Below are positions 7,929-32,829 of a DNA stretch of 64,000 bases, in pieces. The stretch's first letter is position 1. The number at the start of each line of letters is the position of its first letter. The stretch is from contig NZ_JACCFH010000002.1 in assembly GCF_013410775.1 (NCBI RefSeq), forward strand, positions 62,001 to 126,000, given 5' to 3'. The notes under the pieces were generated by a model, which had not been told where the DNA came from, did no database searches, and saw nothing but the letters and a program-made list of their open reading frames with translations. Source of the stretch: Sphaerotilus montanus (GTDB taxonomy: Bacteria; Pseudomonadota; Gammaproteobacteria; Burkholderiales; Burkholderiaceae_C). Both the position numbers and the translations under genes were made by a program.

Positions 7929-8084
7929 CTGCTTGGCTGCGTTGAGCACCGAACACGCCCCCAGAACCAGCAACGATCGCATGCAGAGATCACCAGCCTT
8001 GGTGATGCTGCCCATTCGAGTCTTGCCACCCAAGTTGTACTGGTCAGGTACCAGGCCCAGCCAGGCTGCCACATTGAAAGTGAT
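7929..8084 (-). pseudogene. IS110-type transposase remnant (C-terminal scrap)
   Basis: Translation on the minus strand gives AAWLGLVPDQYNLGGKTRMG, then SITKAGD and RSLLVLGACSVLNAAK. This is the conserved core of the C-terminal transposase domain of IS110-family enzymes, which normally reads AAWLGLVP..GGK.RLG.ITK.GD..LR.LL..GA. The catalytic DEDD N-terminal domain is absent, and the homology stops on both sides within a short frame. It is therefore a decayed fragment, not a functional gene. Confidence 0.8.
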
Positions 8085-8142
8085 GACCCCATAACTCCTC
8101 ATGCTCTCGGCATGAACGGATCCTCACATAATTCGGAAAAAA

Positions 8143-8349
8143 TCGTACGGTAAGGACCATGGCGCTTTGCGCCATGGTGCACAAACGGGATGGCTGCCCG
8201 CAACAGGAGGCGATCCCGTACAAAAGCGTGTTGCACAACCCGTTCGAATGGCAACAGCTTTGCGGGTCGAGCCAGACGTCCACGTCTGGGATGTGCATCA
8301 AGGTCGCCGGGAGGCGCGACTCTCCCGGGCAAAGAACCTTACCGTACGA
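8143..8349. repeat. 207-bp multi-hairpin element with 13-bp terminal inverted repeats
   Basis: The ends TCGTACGGTAAGG (8143-8155) and CCTTACCGTACGA (8337-8349) are perfect inverted repeats. Inside are further stems: CCATGGCGC/GCGCCATGG with a 3-nt loop (8157-8177), ACGGGAT/ATCCCGT (8185-8191 with 8213-8219), CCAGACGT/ACGTCTGG with a 2-nt loop (8272-8289) and CCGGGAG/CTCCCGG (8307-8313 with 8322-8328). No convincing ORF fits. It could be a miniature transposable element, the end region of a lost IS, or DNA encoding a structured RNA. No target duplication is evident. Confidence 0.55.
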
Positions 8350-8422
8350 ATTCTGCAGCGACCCGATCATGACCATGCCTTCGCTGCGCCGTCCGGTTCT
8401 GGACACCGCAAGGGGGTGGAGG

Positions 8423-8845
8423 TCAGTAAGGCCATTCCCCATCAAAGTTACCCGGCGGATCGAAGCTCAGCACGACGAATATAGCTCCATCATCACAGGT
8501 AACCTTGCCTGCGCCCATTCTGGTCGTATCTCTCCAGACAAGCTGGGTGTAATTTCGGCAGTCCTGATCGGGTTGGCAGCTATTTGTCGGATAGTCATAG
8601 TATTCCTTTTCCGACAAGAAGGATGCGACGACATCGGCTGCAGAGTAATGCTGACCCACCCCCCGGAAAATGCACTCACCATACGGGCCGCCCGATTTAA
8701 TGAACGCACCATCCCCTGACCTTTGCTCTGCGTAGAGCTGAGCGTATGCAGCTAAGTCGTTATCCCAAGAGAGAGGGGCTACGCCTACGTTGCTGCGCGC
8801 CGCATTGACCGAATCTAAATAATTTTCGGGTGAGTCAGTTGGCAT
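8423..8845 (-). CDS. CAP-superfamily (PR-1/SCP-like) protein, no signal peptide
   Basis: The product is 140 aa, with AAGGAA 6 bp before the ATG supporting the start. The whole length fits the CAP fold of plant PR-1 proteins: YLDSVNAARSNVGVAPLSWD, SGGPYGE, a CRNYTQLVWR box and the C-terminal FDPPGNFDGEWPY. CAP proteins are normally secreted and bind sterols, lipids or peptides, but this one has no leader peptide. The two histidines of the usual CAP cavity are replaced (Lys before SGGPYGE, Asn in NYTQ), while the Glu of YGE remains. Neighbours are transposon remnants and a saposin-like ORF, so horizontal acquisition is likely. Secretion could still occur by an unconventional route. Confidence 0.82.
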   Translation of the reverse strand: MPTDSPENYLDSVNAARSNVGVAPLSWDNDLAAYAQLYAEQRSGDGAFIKSGGPYGECIFRGVGQHYSAADVVASFLSEKEYYDYPTNSCQPDQDCRNYTQLVWRDTTRMGAGKVTCDDGAIFVVLSFDPPGNFDGEWPY

Positions 8846-9181
8846 TGAATTCCTTGTTTGGACCTGTTTATTACTATGCGAACCATTGTGATGTAGAGAA
8901 AGTCATATATTTGCGGTGTGTTTGAAACGCATGTAAGTACAAGTTGGCGCGTGTTATTGACTTACGACCGCCCATGAGTCGCAGGCGCGGGAGCTGAGTT
9001 CTAGAATTGCCCGATAGACAGAAAGCATTACCCGAGCGACATCAGCACCAAAGAGTGGAGATTCTGGGAGGCCCGGCGCATCTTCGATGCGCTGAGCCAG
9101 TAGTTGCATCGGCACGAGTGCTGTCAACTTGTTGCGGCGAGGTCGAGATACGGCCACCGGCGCCGTGTCGGCCAAAATTAA
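8846..9181. other. Non-coding stretch between CAP gene and IS6 remnant
   Basis: I see no gene here. The first ~130 bases (8850-8970) are AT-rich and could hold the promoter of the CAP gene. The remainder has normal GC and may contain unrecognisable transposon debris, since it leads directly into a transposase scrap. Confidence 0.5.
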
Positions 9182-9433
9182 ATGGCGGCGACGCCGAACA
9201 ACAAGGGGGAGAATTTGCACCAGCCGACCCGGGTCAGAGAAAAGGTCATGCGCCGGTTCAAATCGGCGCGGCATCTGCAGCGCTTTGCGTCGACCCATGA
9301 CCAAATGGCCAGCCTGTTCATCCACAGTCGTTACAACCGAGGTGCGGCCGCCAAACGGGCCGCTCGTACCAATGCCTTTGCAGCCTGGGCTTGGGCCAGT
9401 GGTGCCCGGTCGTTCGGCGTCACGGCCATTTGA
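9182..9433 (+). pseudogene. IS6-type transposase C-terminal remnant
   Basis: The translated frame contains NNKGENLHQPTRVREKVMRR followed by FKSARHLQRFAS. This is the C-terminal end of IS6-type transposases, including the final catalytic Glu region (usually N..AENSHQPTRRRER..RFKS..). The DD part of the catalytic triad and the N terminus are missing, and no terminal inverted repeats were found nearby, so the element is dead. Confidence 0.78.
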
Positions 9434-9464
9434 TGCTGACTGACGCAGCGGCGACGGCCTAGGC

Positions 9465-26021
<16,557 letters not shown>

Positions 26022-26031
26022 GTCGTTCAGA

Positions 26032-29000
26032 TCAGTCAAGAGAGGTCTCCTCGGTGCGCGCGTCCTTGCGGATCTGGCGCTGGCGCAGGCCCGCACCGCG
26101 GGCCGTGCGCCGGGCCTCGGCGCGGCGGGTGTCGTCGGGGGGCGGGGCGTCGTGGCGGGTCGTGGACTCGCCGCCATGGCCGTCCCACGATCCGGCCGTC
26201 GCCAGGTGGCGTGCCAGCGTGGCCACGGTCGGGTGGCGGAACAGGTCCACCAGGCCAAGCGCCGGCACGCCCCAGTCGTCGAGTCGGTTCTTCAGCTTCA
26301 CCAGCAGCAGCGAATGGCCGCCCAGTTCGAAGAAGCTGTCGTCGCGGCCGACCTGCTCGACCTGCAGCAGTTCCTGCCACAGCGCGGCTAGCCGGCGCTC
26401 CAGCGCGGTCTGCGGGGCCATTGGCGAGTCGGAGCGCGGGACGGAGGTGGGCACCGGCAACGCCCGGCGATCCACCTTGCCGCTGGGATTGCGCGGCAGC
26501 GCGTCCAGTCGGACCCAGGCCGCGGGCAGCATGAAGGCCGGCAGGCGCTCGGCGGCGAAGGCGCGCAGCACGCCGCTGTCAGGGGCTTCGACACCGGTAG
26601 CGGCCACGGTGTAGGCCACCAGCCGCGGCTCACCCGGGCGGTCCTCGCGGACGATGACGGTAGCATCGGCGAGCGCCGGATGGGCCCGCAGGACCGCCTC
26701 GACCTCGCCCAGCTCGACGCGGAAGCCGCGCAGCTTGACCTGGTGGTCGATGCGGCCGAGGAACTCCAAGTTACCGTCGCTCAGTCGGCGTGCGAGGTCG
26801 CCCGTGCGGTACAGCCGCTCGCGCCGCCCCATCACCGTTCGCTCGACGAACTTGTCGACTGTCAGGTCGGGCCGGTTCAGGTAGCCGCGGGCCAGACCGA
26901 CCCCGCCGATGCACAGTTCGCCCGGCACGCCCACCGGGACCACCTGACCCGCCGTGTCCAGCAGGTGCAGCCGGGTGTTGGCGACGGGGCGGCCGATGGG
27001 AACGGTCTGGGGGCCGTCCACTGGCTGCGTCACCTGGAAGAAGCTGGTGCCGACGGTGGCTTCGGTCGGACCGTAGCCGTTCAGGAAACGTCGGCCTGGG
27101 CTCCAGCGCAGGGCCAGCGCCCATGGACAGGCTTCGCCGACCGCCACGACGGTGGTCAGGTGCGGAAACGCCGCCGGGTCGAGCGTGGCCAGCAAGGCGG
27201 GTGGCAGGGTGGCCACCGACACCTGTTCGCGCTGCAGCAGCGCTACCTTGGCGACGGGATCGGCCCGCGTCTGCGGCGTTGCCAGCACCAGCGTGGCACC
27301 GGCCGCCAGGGTCACCAGGATCTCGAACACCGCGCCGTCGAAGCCCCAGGCGGCGAACTGGGCGAAGCGGCTTTCGGGTGTGAGCCGACCCAGCTTGATG
27401 AAGTCCTCGGCCAGGTTCACCAGCCCGCGGTGCGGCAGCATCACGCCCTTGGGCCGGCCGGTCGAGCCAGAGGTGTAGATCACGTAGGCCAGGTCGTCCT
27501 GCACCACCGCCGCCACCGCCACCGCAGCGACATCACTGGCCACGGGCCGCTCGCACAGCGTGTCCAGGTCCAGCACCTGCACGGTCGCGCCGATGCCCCT
27601 CAACGCGGCCATGGCGGCTGGCCGTGTCGCGGCCTGGGTCAACAGCACCTGAACACCAGCGTCCTCCAGGATGCCGGTCAGGCGCTCCCGCGGGTAGTGC
27701 GGGTCCAGTGGCAGGAAGGCGCCGCCGGCCTTCAGCGTACCCAGCATGCCGGTCACCAGGGCCGGGCCGCTGTCCACGCAGAGGGCCACCAGCACGTCCC
27801 GACCGACACCCGCCCGGCGCAGGTGCTCGGCCAGTCGATCGGCACGTGCATCCAGTGTCTGGTAGCTGACCTGCTCCCCGCCGCACACCAGCGCGACCGC
27901 CTGCGGACACCGCTTGGCCTGGGCTTCGAACAGTTGGTGGACACAGGCGGTGGCCGGGCAGGGCGTGTCGGTGGCATTCCATGCCTGCAATTGCTGCTGC
28001 TCAGCCGCAGTGAGCATCGGCAAGCGGCTGATAGCCGTGTCCGGCGCACCACGGGCATCGGCACTGGCTTCGGCCGTGGCCACGACCGAAGCCAGCAGCG
28101 TCGTGTAGTGCCCCGCCATGCGGGCGATGGTGTCGGCGTGGAAGAGGTCGGCGTTGTGGTCGAACACCAGACGCAGACCTCCCTCATGCTCATCGGCCAG
28201 CAGCGCCAGGTCGAACTGGCCCGCGCCCTGTCCGCCGGTTTCGGCCAGCGCCCACGGCGTCATCTGCAGGCCGGCGGCGGTCAGCGGCTCGGCCGCATCC
28301 TGCTGGCTGAGCAGAAACAGCGTCTGCACCAGCGGCGGTACGCTCGGGTCGCGCTGCGGCAGCAGCTCCTGCACCAGCGCGGGGAACGGGTAGTGCTGGT
28401 GCGCCAGCGCACCGGCCACCGTCTGCGCGACCTGGTCGAGGAAGTCGGCGAAGTCCGGCGAGGCGTCTGGATCGTGGCGCGAACGCAGCGCGATCAGGTT
28501 GACGAAGTAGCCGACTACTGGCGCGAACTCGGCGCGGGCGCGGCCAGCCTCGGGCGCCGTGCCGACCAGCAGGTCGGACTGGCCGGTGGTGCGGTGCAAC
28601 TGCACCAGGTACACCGCCAGCAGCAGCGTGAACAGGCTGACCCGCCGACGCCGCGCCAGCCCCTTGACGCGCTGCGTCAGGTCGGCGTCCAGGTGCCAGA
28701 CATGGGAGCGGCCGTTGAACGTCCGGGTCGGTGGACGGGGCACGTCCAGCGGCAGTTGCAGCACCGGCAGCTCGCCCGCCAACTGCTGGTGCCACCAGGT
28801 GCGCAGGCGCGGCCCGGCCGCCTCTAGCAGCCCTTGTTCCCAGCGCACGAAATCGGCCCAGCCGTGGCGCAGCGGCGGCAGCGCGGCCACCGTGCCCGCA
28901 CAGCGCGCGCCATAACCCTGCGCCAGCTCGCGGGTGAGGATCTCGCCCGAGCCGGCATCGGTGGCCAGGTGGTGGATCGACAGCACCAACAGGTGATCGT

Positions 29001-32000
29001 CGTCGGCGTGGCGAATCAGCACGGGGCGGAACACGCCTTGCGTCAGGTCGAAAGGCTGCGTGAACTGCGCGCGCACTTGCGCCGCCAGCGCACCCGCGTC
29101 CAGCCCGACCGCATCGACCTCGGCCAGCACCACCCGCGTGGGTGGCAGCACCTGCTGCATCGGCTCGCCGTCTTCGACGCGCACGACCAGTCGCAGCGCG
29201 GCATGACGCGCCACCAGATCGGTCAGCGTCTGCTGCAACGCCCCGCGCTGCAGCGGGCCGCGCAGCCGCAGCACCAGCCCGGAGTTCCAGGCGTGGCTGA
29301 GCGGCGCACTCTGCTGCAGGAACCACAGGGCGCGCTGCCCGTGCGACAGCGGGCAGCGGACGGCCTCCTCGGTCACGACCGGCAGGGGCTCCGTGAAGAC
29401 CATCGCCATCGGATCGGGCATGTCGTCCACCCCGGCCTCGTCCAGCGCGGCGGCCAGTGCGGCGACGCTGCGCAGCCGGTAGAGCTGCGTGGCCGTCACG
29501 GCCCGGTCCAGCCGTTGCTGCGCCAGGCGCACCAGCCGCAGGGCCAGCAGCGAGTGCCCGCCCAGCTCGAAGAAGTCGTCATGCACACCGACCGCCGGCC
29601 GCCCGAGCACCTCGGCGAAGACCGCCTCCAACGCGGCCTCGACGGGCGTGCGCGGGGCGACCTGCCCATTGCCCGTGGGATCGCCCGTCGTGTCGATGTT
29701 CGGCGGGGGCAGTGCGCGGCGGTCGATCTTGCCGTTCGGGGTCAGCGGCAGCCGCGCATGCACCATGAGGTGTGTCGGTACCAGGTGCGCGGGCAGGCGC
29801 TGCTGCAGCCAGCGGCGCAGCGCCGTGCCGAGCGCTGCGGCCCGGGCGGTGTCGGCGATGTCCTTCAGCCCGACATGGCCGACCAGCACGGCGTCGGCCC
29901 CTTGCCCGTGGACGACGGCCGCGGCGGCGATGACGGCCGGGTGGGCGACCAGCGCCGCCTCGACCTCACCCGGCTCGATGCGGAAGCCGCGCAGCTTGAT
30001 CTGCTGGTCGATGCGGCCGAGGTAGTCCAGTTCGCCGTCAGGCCGCCAGCGGGCCAAGTCGCCGGTGCGGTAGAGCCGCTCGCGCCGGCCGCCAAGGTCT
30101 GCCTCGGTGAACTTCTCGGCCGTGAGGTCGGGGCGGTTCAGGTAACCGCGTGCCAGCCCCGTCCCGGCGATGCACAGCTCGCCCGGCACGCCCGGGGGCA
30201 CGCGCTGCTGGTGCGCATCCAGCAGGTGGATGCGGGTGTTGTCGATCGGCCGGCCGATCGGCGTCGGTGCCTGTGCATCGACCGCCGCGGTGAAGCGGTG
30301 GAAGGTCGAACAGATGGCGGTCTCGGTCGGGCCGTAGCCGTTGACGATCACCAGGCCCTGCGGTCCGGCGGCGTCCTGCCAGGCTTGCAGCAGCCCCTGC
30401 CGGATCGATTCGACGCCCACCAGCAGGCGGCGCAGCGGCACATCCCCGCCCACTGCATCGAGCAGCGGCTCCAGCAGCGCGGGCGGAACGTAGGCGCTGT
30501 CGATGCCGCCGGTTCGGATGTAGCGGGCCAGTTGCTCGGGCGCGAGCAGCAGGTCGCGGGGCACGATGTGCAGGGCGCCGCCAAAGCCCAGCGTGCCGTG
30601 AAGCTCCCACACCGCCACGTCGAAGCCGAACGGGGCCAGCGTCAGGCTACGGAAGCCGGGCGCCAGCGGGGCCACGCGGTGGAAGGCCGTGACCATGTTC
30701 GTCAGCGCGCGGTGCGGCAGGCAGGCCCCCTTCGGCTGTCCGGTCGAACCGGAGGTGTAGATCACATAGGCGAGGTCATCCGGCCCGGCGCGGCGCGTTG
30801 GCCGGTTGGTCGGGTATGCGCTCCAGGCGTCCGGTTCGTCCAGACCGAGCAGCACACAGCCCGTGGGCGCCAGCGCCGCCACCCGCTCGGCCAGCCCCTG
30901 CTGGGTCAGCACCAGGTCGGCGCCGCAGTCTTCGAGCAGGAAGCGCAGGCGCTCCGGCGGATAGTCCGGGTCGAGCGGCACGTAGGCGCCGCCGGCCTTC
31001 AGGATGCCCAGCAGACCCGCCACCATGTCCGGCGAGCGCGACACACAGAGGCCGACCAGCGTGTCCGGGCCGACACCGCGCGCGATCAGCGCCTGGGCGA
31101 TGCGGTTGGCGCGGGCGTCGAGGTCGGCGTAGCTGAGCGAGGTGTCCCCGTAGACAACGGCGGGCGCCGCGGGCGTGGCCGTGGCGTGGGCCTCGAACAG
31201 GTCCACGAGGGTCCAGCCCTGCGGGTCGTCCCGCTCGGTCGCGTTCCAGGCGCGCAGTTGCCGCTGCTCGGCGTCGGTCAGCACGGGCAGGGTGTGGATG
31301 TCCGCCTCGGGGTTGACAACGATGCCCTGCAGCAGCACCTGCAGGTGCCCGGCCATCGCGGCGATCTGCGCGTCCTCGAAACGTCCGGCGTTGTAGGTGA
31401 ACATCGCCGTCAGGACGCCGCCGCGGTCCAGGAAGGTCAGCGTCAGTGCCTGCGGCATGCCGCGCTGCTCGCTCGCCAGGGGCTGCAGCAGCGCGTCGGC
31501 GGTCACCGCGTCCGCCTGGCGCAGTGCGACGCAGACGAAGCCCGCGATGCCTGTGTGCAGCCGCTGCGGCGTGGCGTGGGTTTGCAGCAGGCGCATCATC
31601 TCGGCGTGCGGCCAGGCCTGGTGCGCGAGGGCTTGTTGCTGCGCCGCCTGCGTGCGCTGCAGCAGCGTGGCGAAGGTCGGTGAGCCACTCAGGTCCGCGC
31701 GCAACAGCACCGGGTTGGCGAAGTAGCCCACCGTGTCGGTCCAGCCCGGCAGCGCGCGGGTGGTGGCCGGCGATGCGATCAGAAATTGCTGCTGCCCGCC
31801 ATGCCGGCCCAGCAGCACCTGCCAGACGGCCAGCAGCACCGCGTACAGCGTGCTGCGCTTGGCACGGGCCAGCGCGCGCAGTCCGTCCGCCAGACCGGCA
31901 TCGAGCGTCACGCAATGCCGGCGTGCATCGCCATCGGCGTGGCCGACGGTCGGCGGGTCGAGCAGCGCAGGCTCGCCACTCAGCGCGTCGCGCCAGTAGG

Positions 32001-32829
32001 CCGCCAGCGCGTCGCCCTGCACCGCGAGCGTGTCGCGCTCCCAGCGCACGAAATCGTGGTGATTCAGGTGTCCGGGATCGGTCACCGCGGCCGTGACCGG
32101 CCCGCGGCCTGCGACCAGTTCGCGGTGGAGCGCGGCGAGGTCGTGGCGCAGGATCTCCTGGCTGGTGTAGTCGGTGGCGATGTGGTGGACCGACCAGTGC
32201 AGGTGGGCCTCGACCGCGCCGGACGGGGTGGTCACTTCCAGCACCGCCATGCGCATGACCGGGCCGCGGGCGAGGTCGAAGGGCTGGTCGGCAAAATCCT
32301 GGCGCCAGGCGTCGACCTGCGCTGCGGGCCAACCGCGGCCATCGACGACGGTGAAGTCCGGTTCGGCCTCGACGAGCAGGCGCTGCGCCGGCTGCACTGC
32401 ATCGGGTGCCTCGGGCCTGTCGGCCGTTTCGGTGAGCGGGTAGGTGGTGCGCAGGATCGGGTGCCGCTGCAGCAGCGCGCGCGCAGCCTGGCGCAGCGTG
32501 TCGAGGCAGGTGCCGGCTGGCAGGCGGTCGATGCTGACCAGGTGGTAGCGGCGGCTGGTGGGGTCGATCTGCCAGTCCAGCCACAGGCCGAGCTGCCCTT
32601 GTGACAACGGGCTGTCGTGGCGCCCAGCGGCGAAGGCGTCCCGCTCGGCGAGCCAGGCCACGATCGTCGCCTTGTGCTGCCGCAACTGCGCGATCACCTC
32701 GGGTGGCATGCCGGTGCGCGGGGCGCGAAAGCGCAACTGGCCGTCCTCCAGCCACAGCGTGATGTCGCGGGCGGCAAGGTCGCCCAGCAGCTCGACCACG
32801 TTCAGGTCGGGGTTCAAGTTCATGCTCAT
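26032..32829 (-). CDS. NRPS: dock-C-A-PCP-C-A-PCP (two residues)
   Basis: The start at 32829 forms an ATGA overlap with the previous stop, giving 2265 aa (an ATG 18 bp earlier is possible). In the numbering from that earlier ATG the domains are: TubC-like docking (9-68), C1 (78-525), A1 (545-1055), PCP1 (Ser1099), C2 (1165-1610), A2 (1635-2140), PCP2 (Ser2179) and a ~60-residue charged tail. C1 has HHIATDY and C2 has HHLATDA instead of the usual HHxxxDG, retaining the second His and the Asp. My pocket readings are D-V-W-Y-L-G-G-I-C-K (A1) and D-G-F-T-V-V-G-V-G-K (A2); I cannot assign either confidently. C1 should join the polyketide from the upstream PKS to the first amino acid, making this the PKS-to-NRPS switch. 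Confidence 0.95.
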   Translation of the reverse strand: MSMNLNPDLNVVELLGDLAARDITLWLEDGQLRFRAPRTGMPPEVIAQLRQHKATIVAWLAERDAFAAGRHDSPLSQGQLGLWLDWQIDPTSRRYHLVSIDRLPAGTCLDTLRQAARALLQRHPILRTTYPLTETADRPEAPDAVQPAQRLLVEAEPDFTVVDGRGWPAAQVDAWRQDFADQPFDLARGPVMRMAVLEVTTPSGAVEAHLHWSVHHIATDYTSQEILRHDLAALHRELVAGRGPVTAAVTDPGHLNHHDFVRWERDTLAVQGDALAAYWRDALSGEPALLDPPTVGHADGDARRHCVTLDAGLADGLRALARAKRSTLYAVLLAVWQVLLGRHGGQQQFLIASPATTRALPGWTDTVGYFANPVLLRADLSGSPTFATLLQRTQAAQQQALAHQAWPHAEMMRLLQTHATPQRLHTGIAGFVCVALRQADAVTADALLQPLASEQRGMPQALTLTFLDRGGVLTAMFTYNAGRFEDAQIAAMAGHLQVLLQGIVVNPEADIHTLPVLTDAEQRQLRAWNATERDDPQGWTLVDLFEAHATATPAAPAVVYGDTSLSYADLDARANRIAQALIARGVGPDTLVGLCVSRSPDMVAGLLGILKAGGAYVPLDPDYPPERLRFLLEDCGADLVLTQQGLAERVAALAPTGCVLLGLDEPDAWSAYPTNRPTRRAGPDDLAYVIYTSGSTGQPKGACLPHRALTNMVTAFHRVAPLAPGFRSLTLAPFGFDVAVWELHGTLGFGGALHIVPRDLLLAPEQLARYIRTGGIDSAYVPPALLEPLLDAVGGDVPLRRLLVGVESIRQGLLQAWQDAAGPQGLVIVNGYGPTETAICSTFHRFTAAVDAQAPTPIGRPIDNTRIHLLDAHQQRVPPGVPGELCIAGTGLARGYLNRPDLTAEKFTEADLGGRRERLYRTGDLARWRPDGELDYLGRIDQQIKLRGFRIEPGEVEAALVAHPAVIAAAAVVHGQGADAVLVGHVGLKDIADTARAAALGTALRRWLQQRLPAHLVPTHLMVHARLPLTPNGKIDRRALPPPNIDTTGDPTGNGQVAPRTPVEAALEAVFAEVLGRPAVGVHDDFFELGGHSLLALRLVRLAQQRLDRAVTATQLYRLRSVAALAAALDEAGVDDMPDPMAMVFTEPLPVVTEEAVRCPLSHGQRALWFLQQSAPLSHAWNSGLVLRLRGPLQRGALQQTLTDLVARHAALRLVVRVEDGEPMQQVLPPTRVVLAEVDAVGLDAGALAAQVRAQFTQPFDLTQGVFRPVLIRHADDDHLLVLSIHHLATDAGSGEILTRELAQGYGARCAGTVAALPPLRHGWADFVRWEQGLLEAAGPRLRTWWHQQLAGELPVLQLPLDVPRPPTRTFNGRSHVWHLDADLTQRVKGLARRRRVSLFTLLLAVYLVQLHRTTGQSDLLVGTAPEAGRARAEFAPVVGYFVNLIALRSRHDPDASPDFADFLDQVAQTVAGALAHQHYPFPALVQELLPQRDPSVPPLVQTLFLLSQQDAAEPLTAAGLQMTPWALAETGGQGAGQFDLALLADEHEGGLRLVFDHNADLFHADTIARMAGHYTTLLASVVATAEASADARGAPDTAISRLPMLTAAEQQQLQAWNATDTPCPATACVHQLFEAQAKRCPQAVALVCGGEQVSYQTLDARADRLAEHLRRAGVGRDVLVALCVDSGPALVTGMLGTLKAGGAFLPLDPHYPRERLTGILEDAGVQVLLTQAATRPAAMAALRGIGATVQVLDLDTLCERPVASDVAAVAVAAVVQDDLAYVIYTSGSTGRPKGVMLPHRGLVNLAEDFIKLGRLTPESRFAQFAAWGFDGAVFEILVTLAAGATLVLATPQTRADPVAKVALLQREQVSVATLPPALLATLDPAAFPHLTTVVAVGEACPWALALRWSPGRRFLNGYGPTEATVGTSFFQVTQPVDGPQTVPIGRPVANTRLHLLDTAGQVVPVGVPGELCIGGVGLARGYLNRPDLTVDKFVERTVMGRRERLYRTGDLARRLSDGNLEFLGRIDHQVKLRGFRVELGEVEAVLRAHPALADATVIVREDRPGEPRLVAYTVAATGVEAPDSGVLRAFAAERLPAFMLPAAWVRLDALPRNPSGKVDRRALPVPTSVPRSDSPMAPQTALERRLAALWQELLQVEQVGRDDSFFELGGHSLLLVKLKNRLDDWGVPALGLVDLFRHPTVATLARHLATAGSWDGHGGESTTRHDAPPPDDTRRAEARRTARGAGLRQRQIRKDARTEETSLD

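Noticed and set aside
8143-8349. Integron attC site or CRISPR array
   Set aside because: There are no regularly spaced direct repeats, and the core-site sequences expected of attC were not found at the ends.
26022-26258. N-terminal 79-residue extension of the hybrid PKS-NRPS gene
   Set aside because: It overlaps the coding end of the previous NRPS gene, is Arg/Pro-rich with no similarity, and the KS domain begins immediately after the ATG at 26021.
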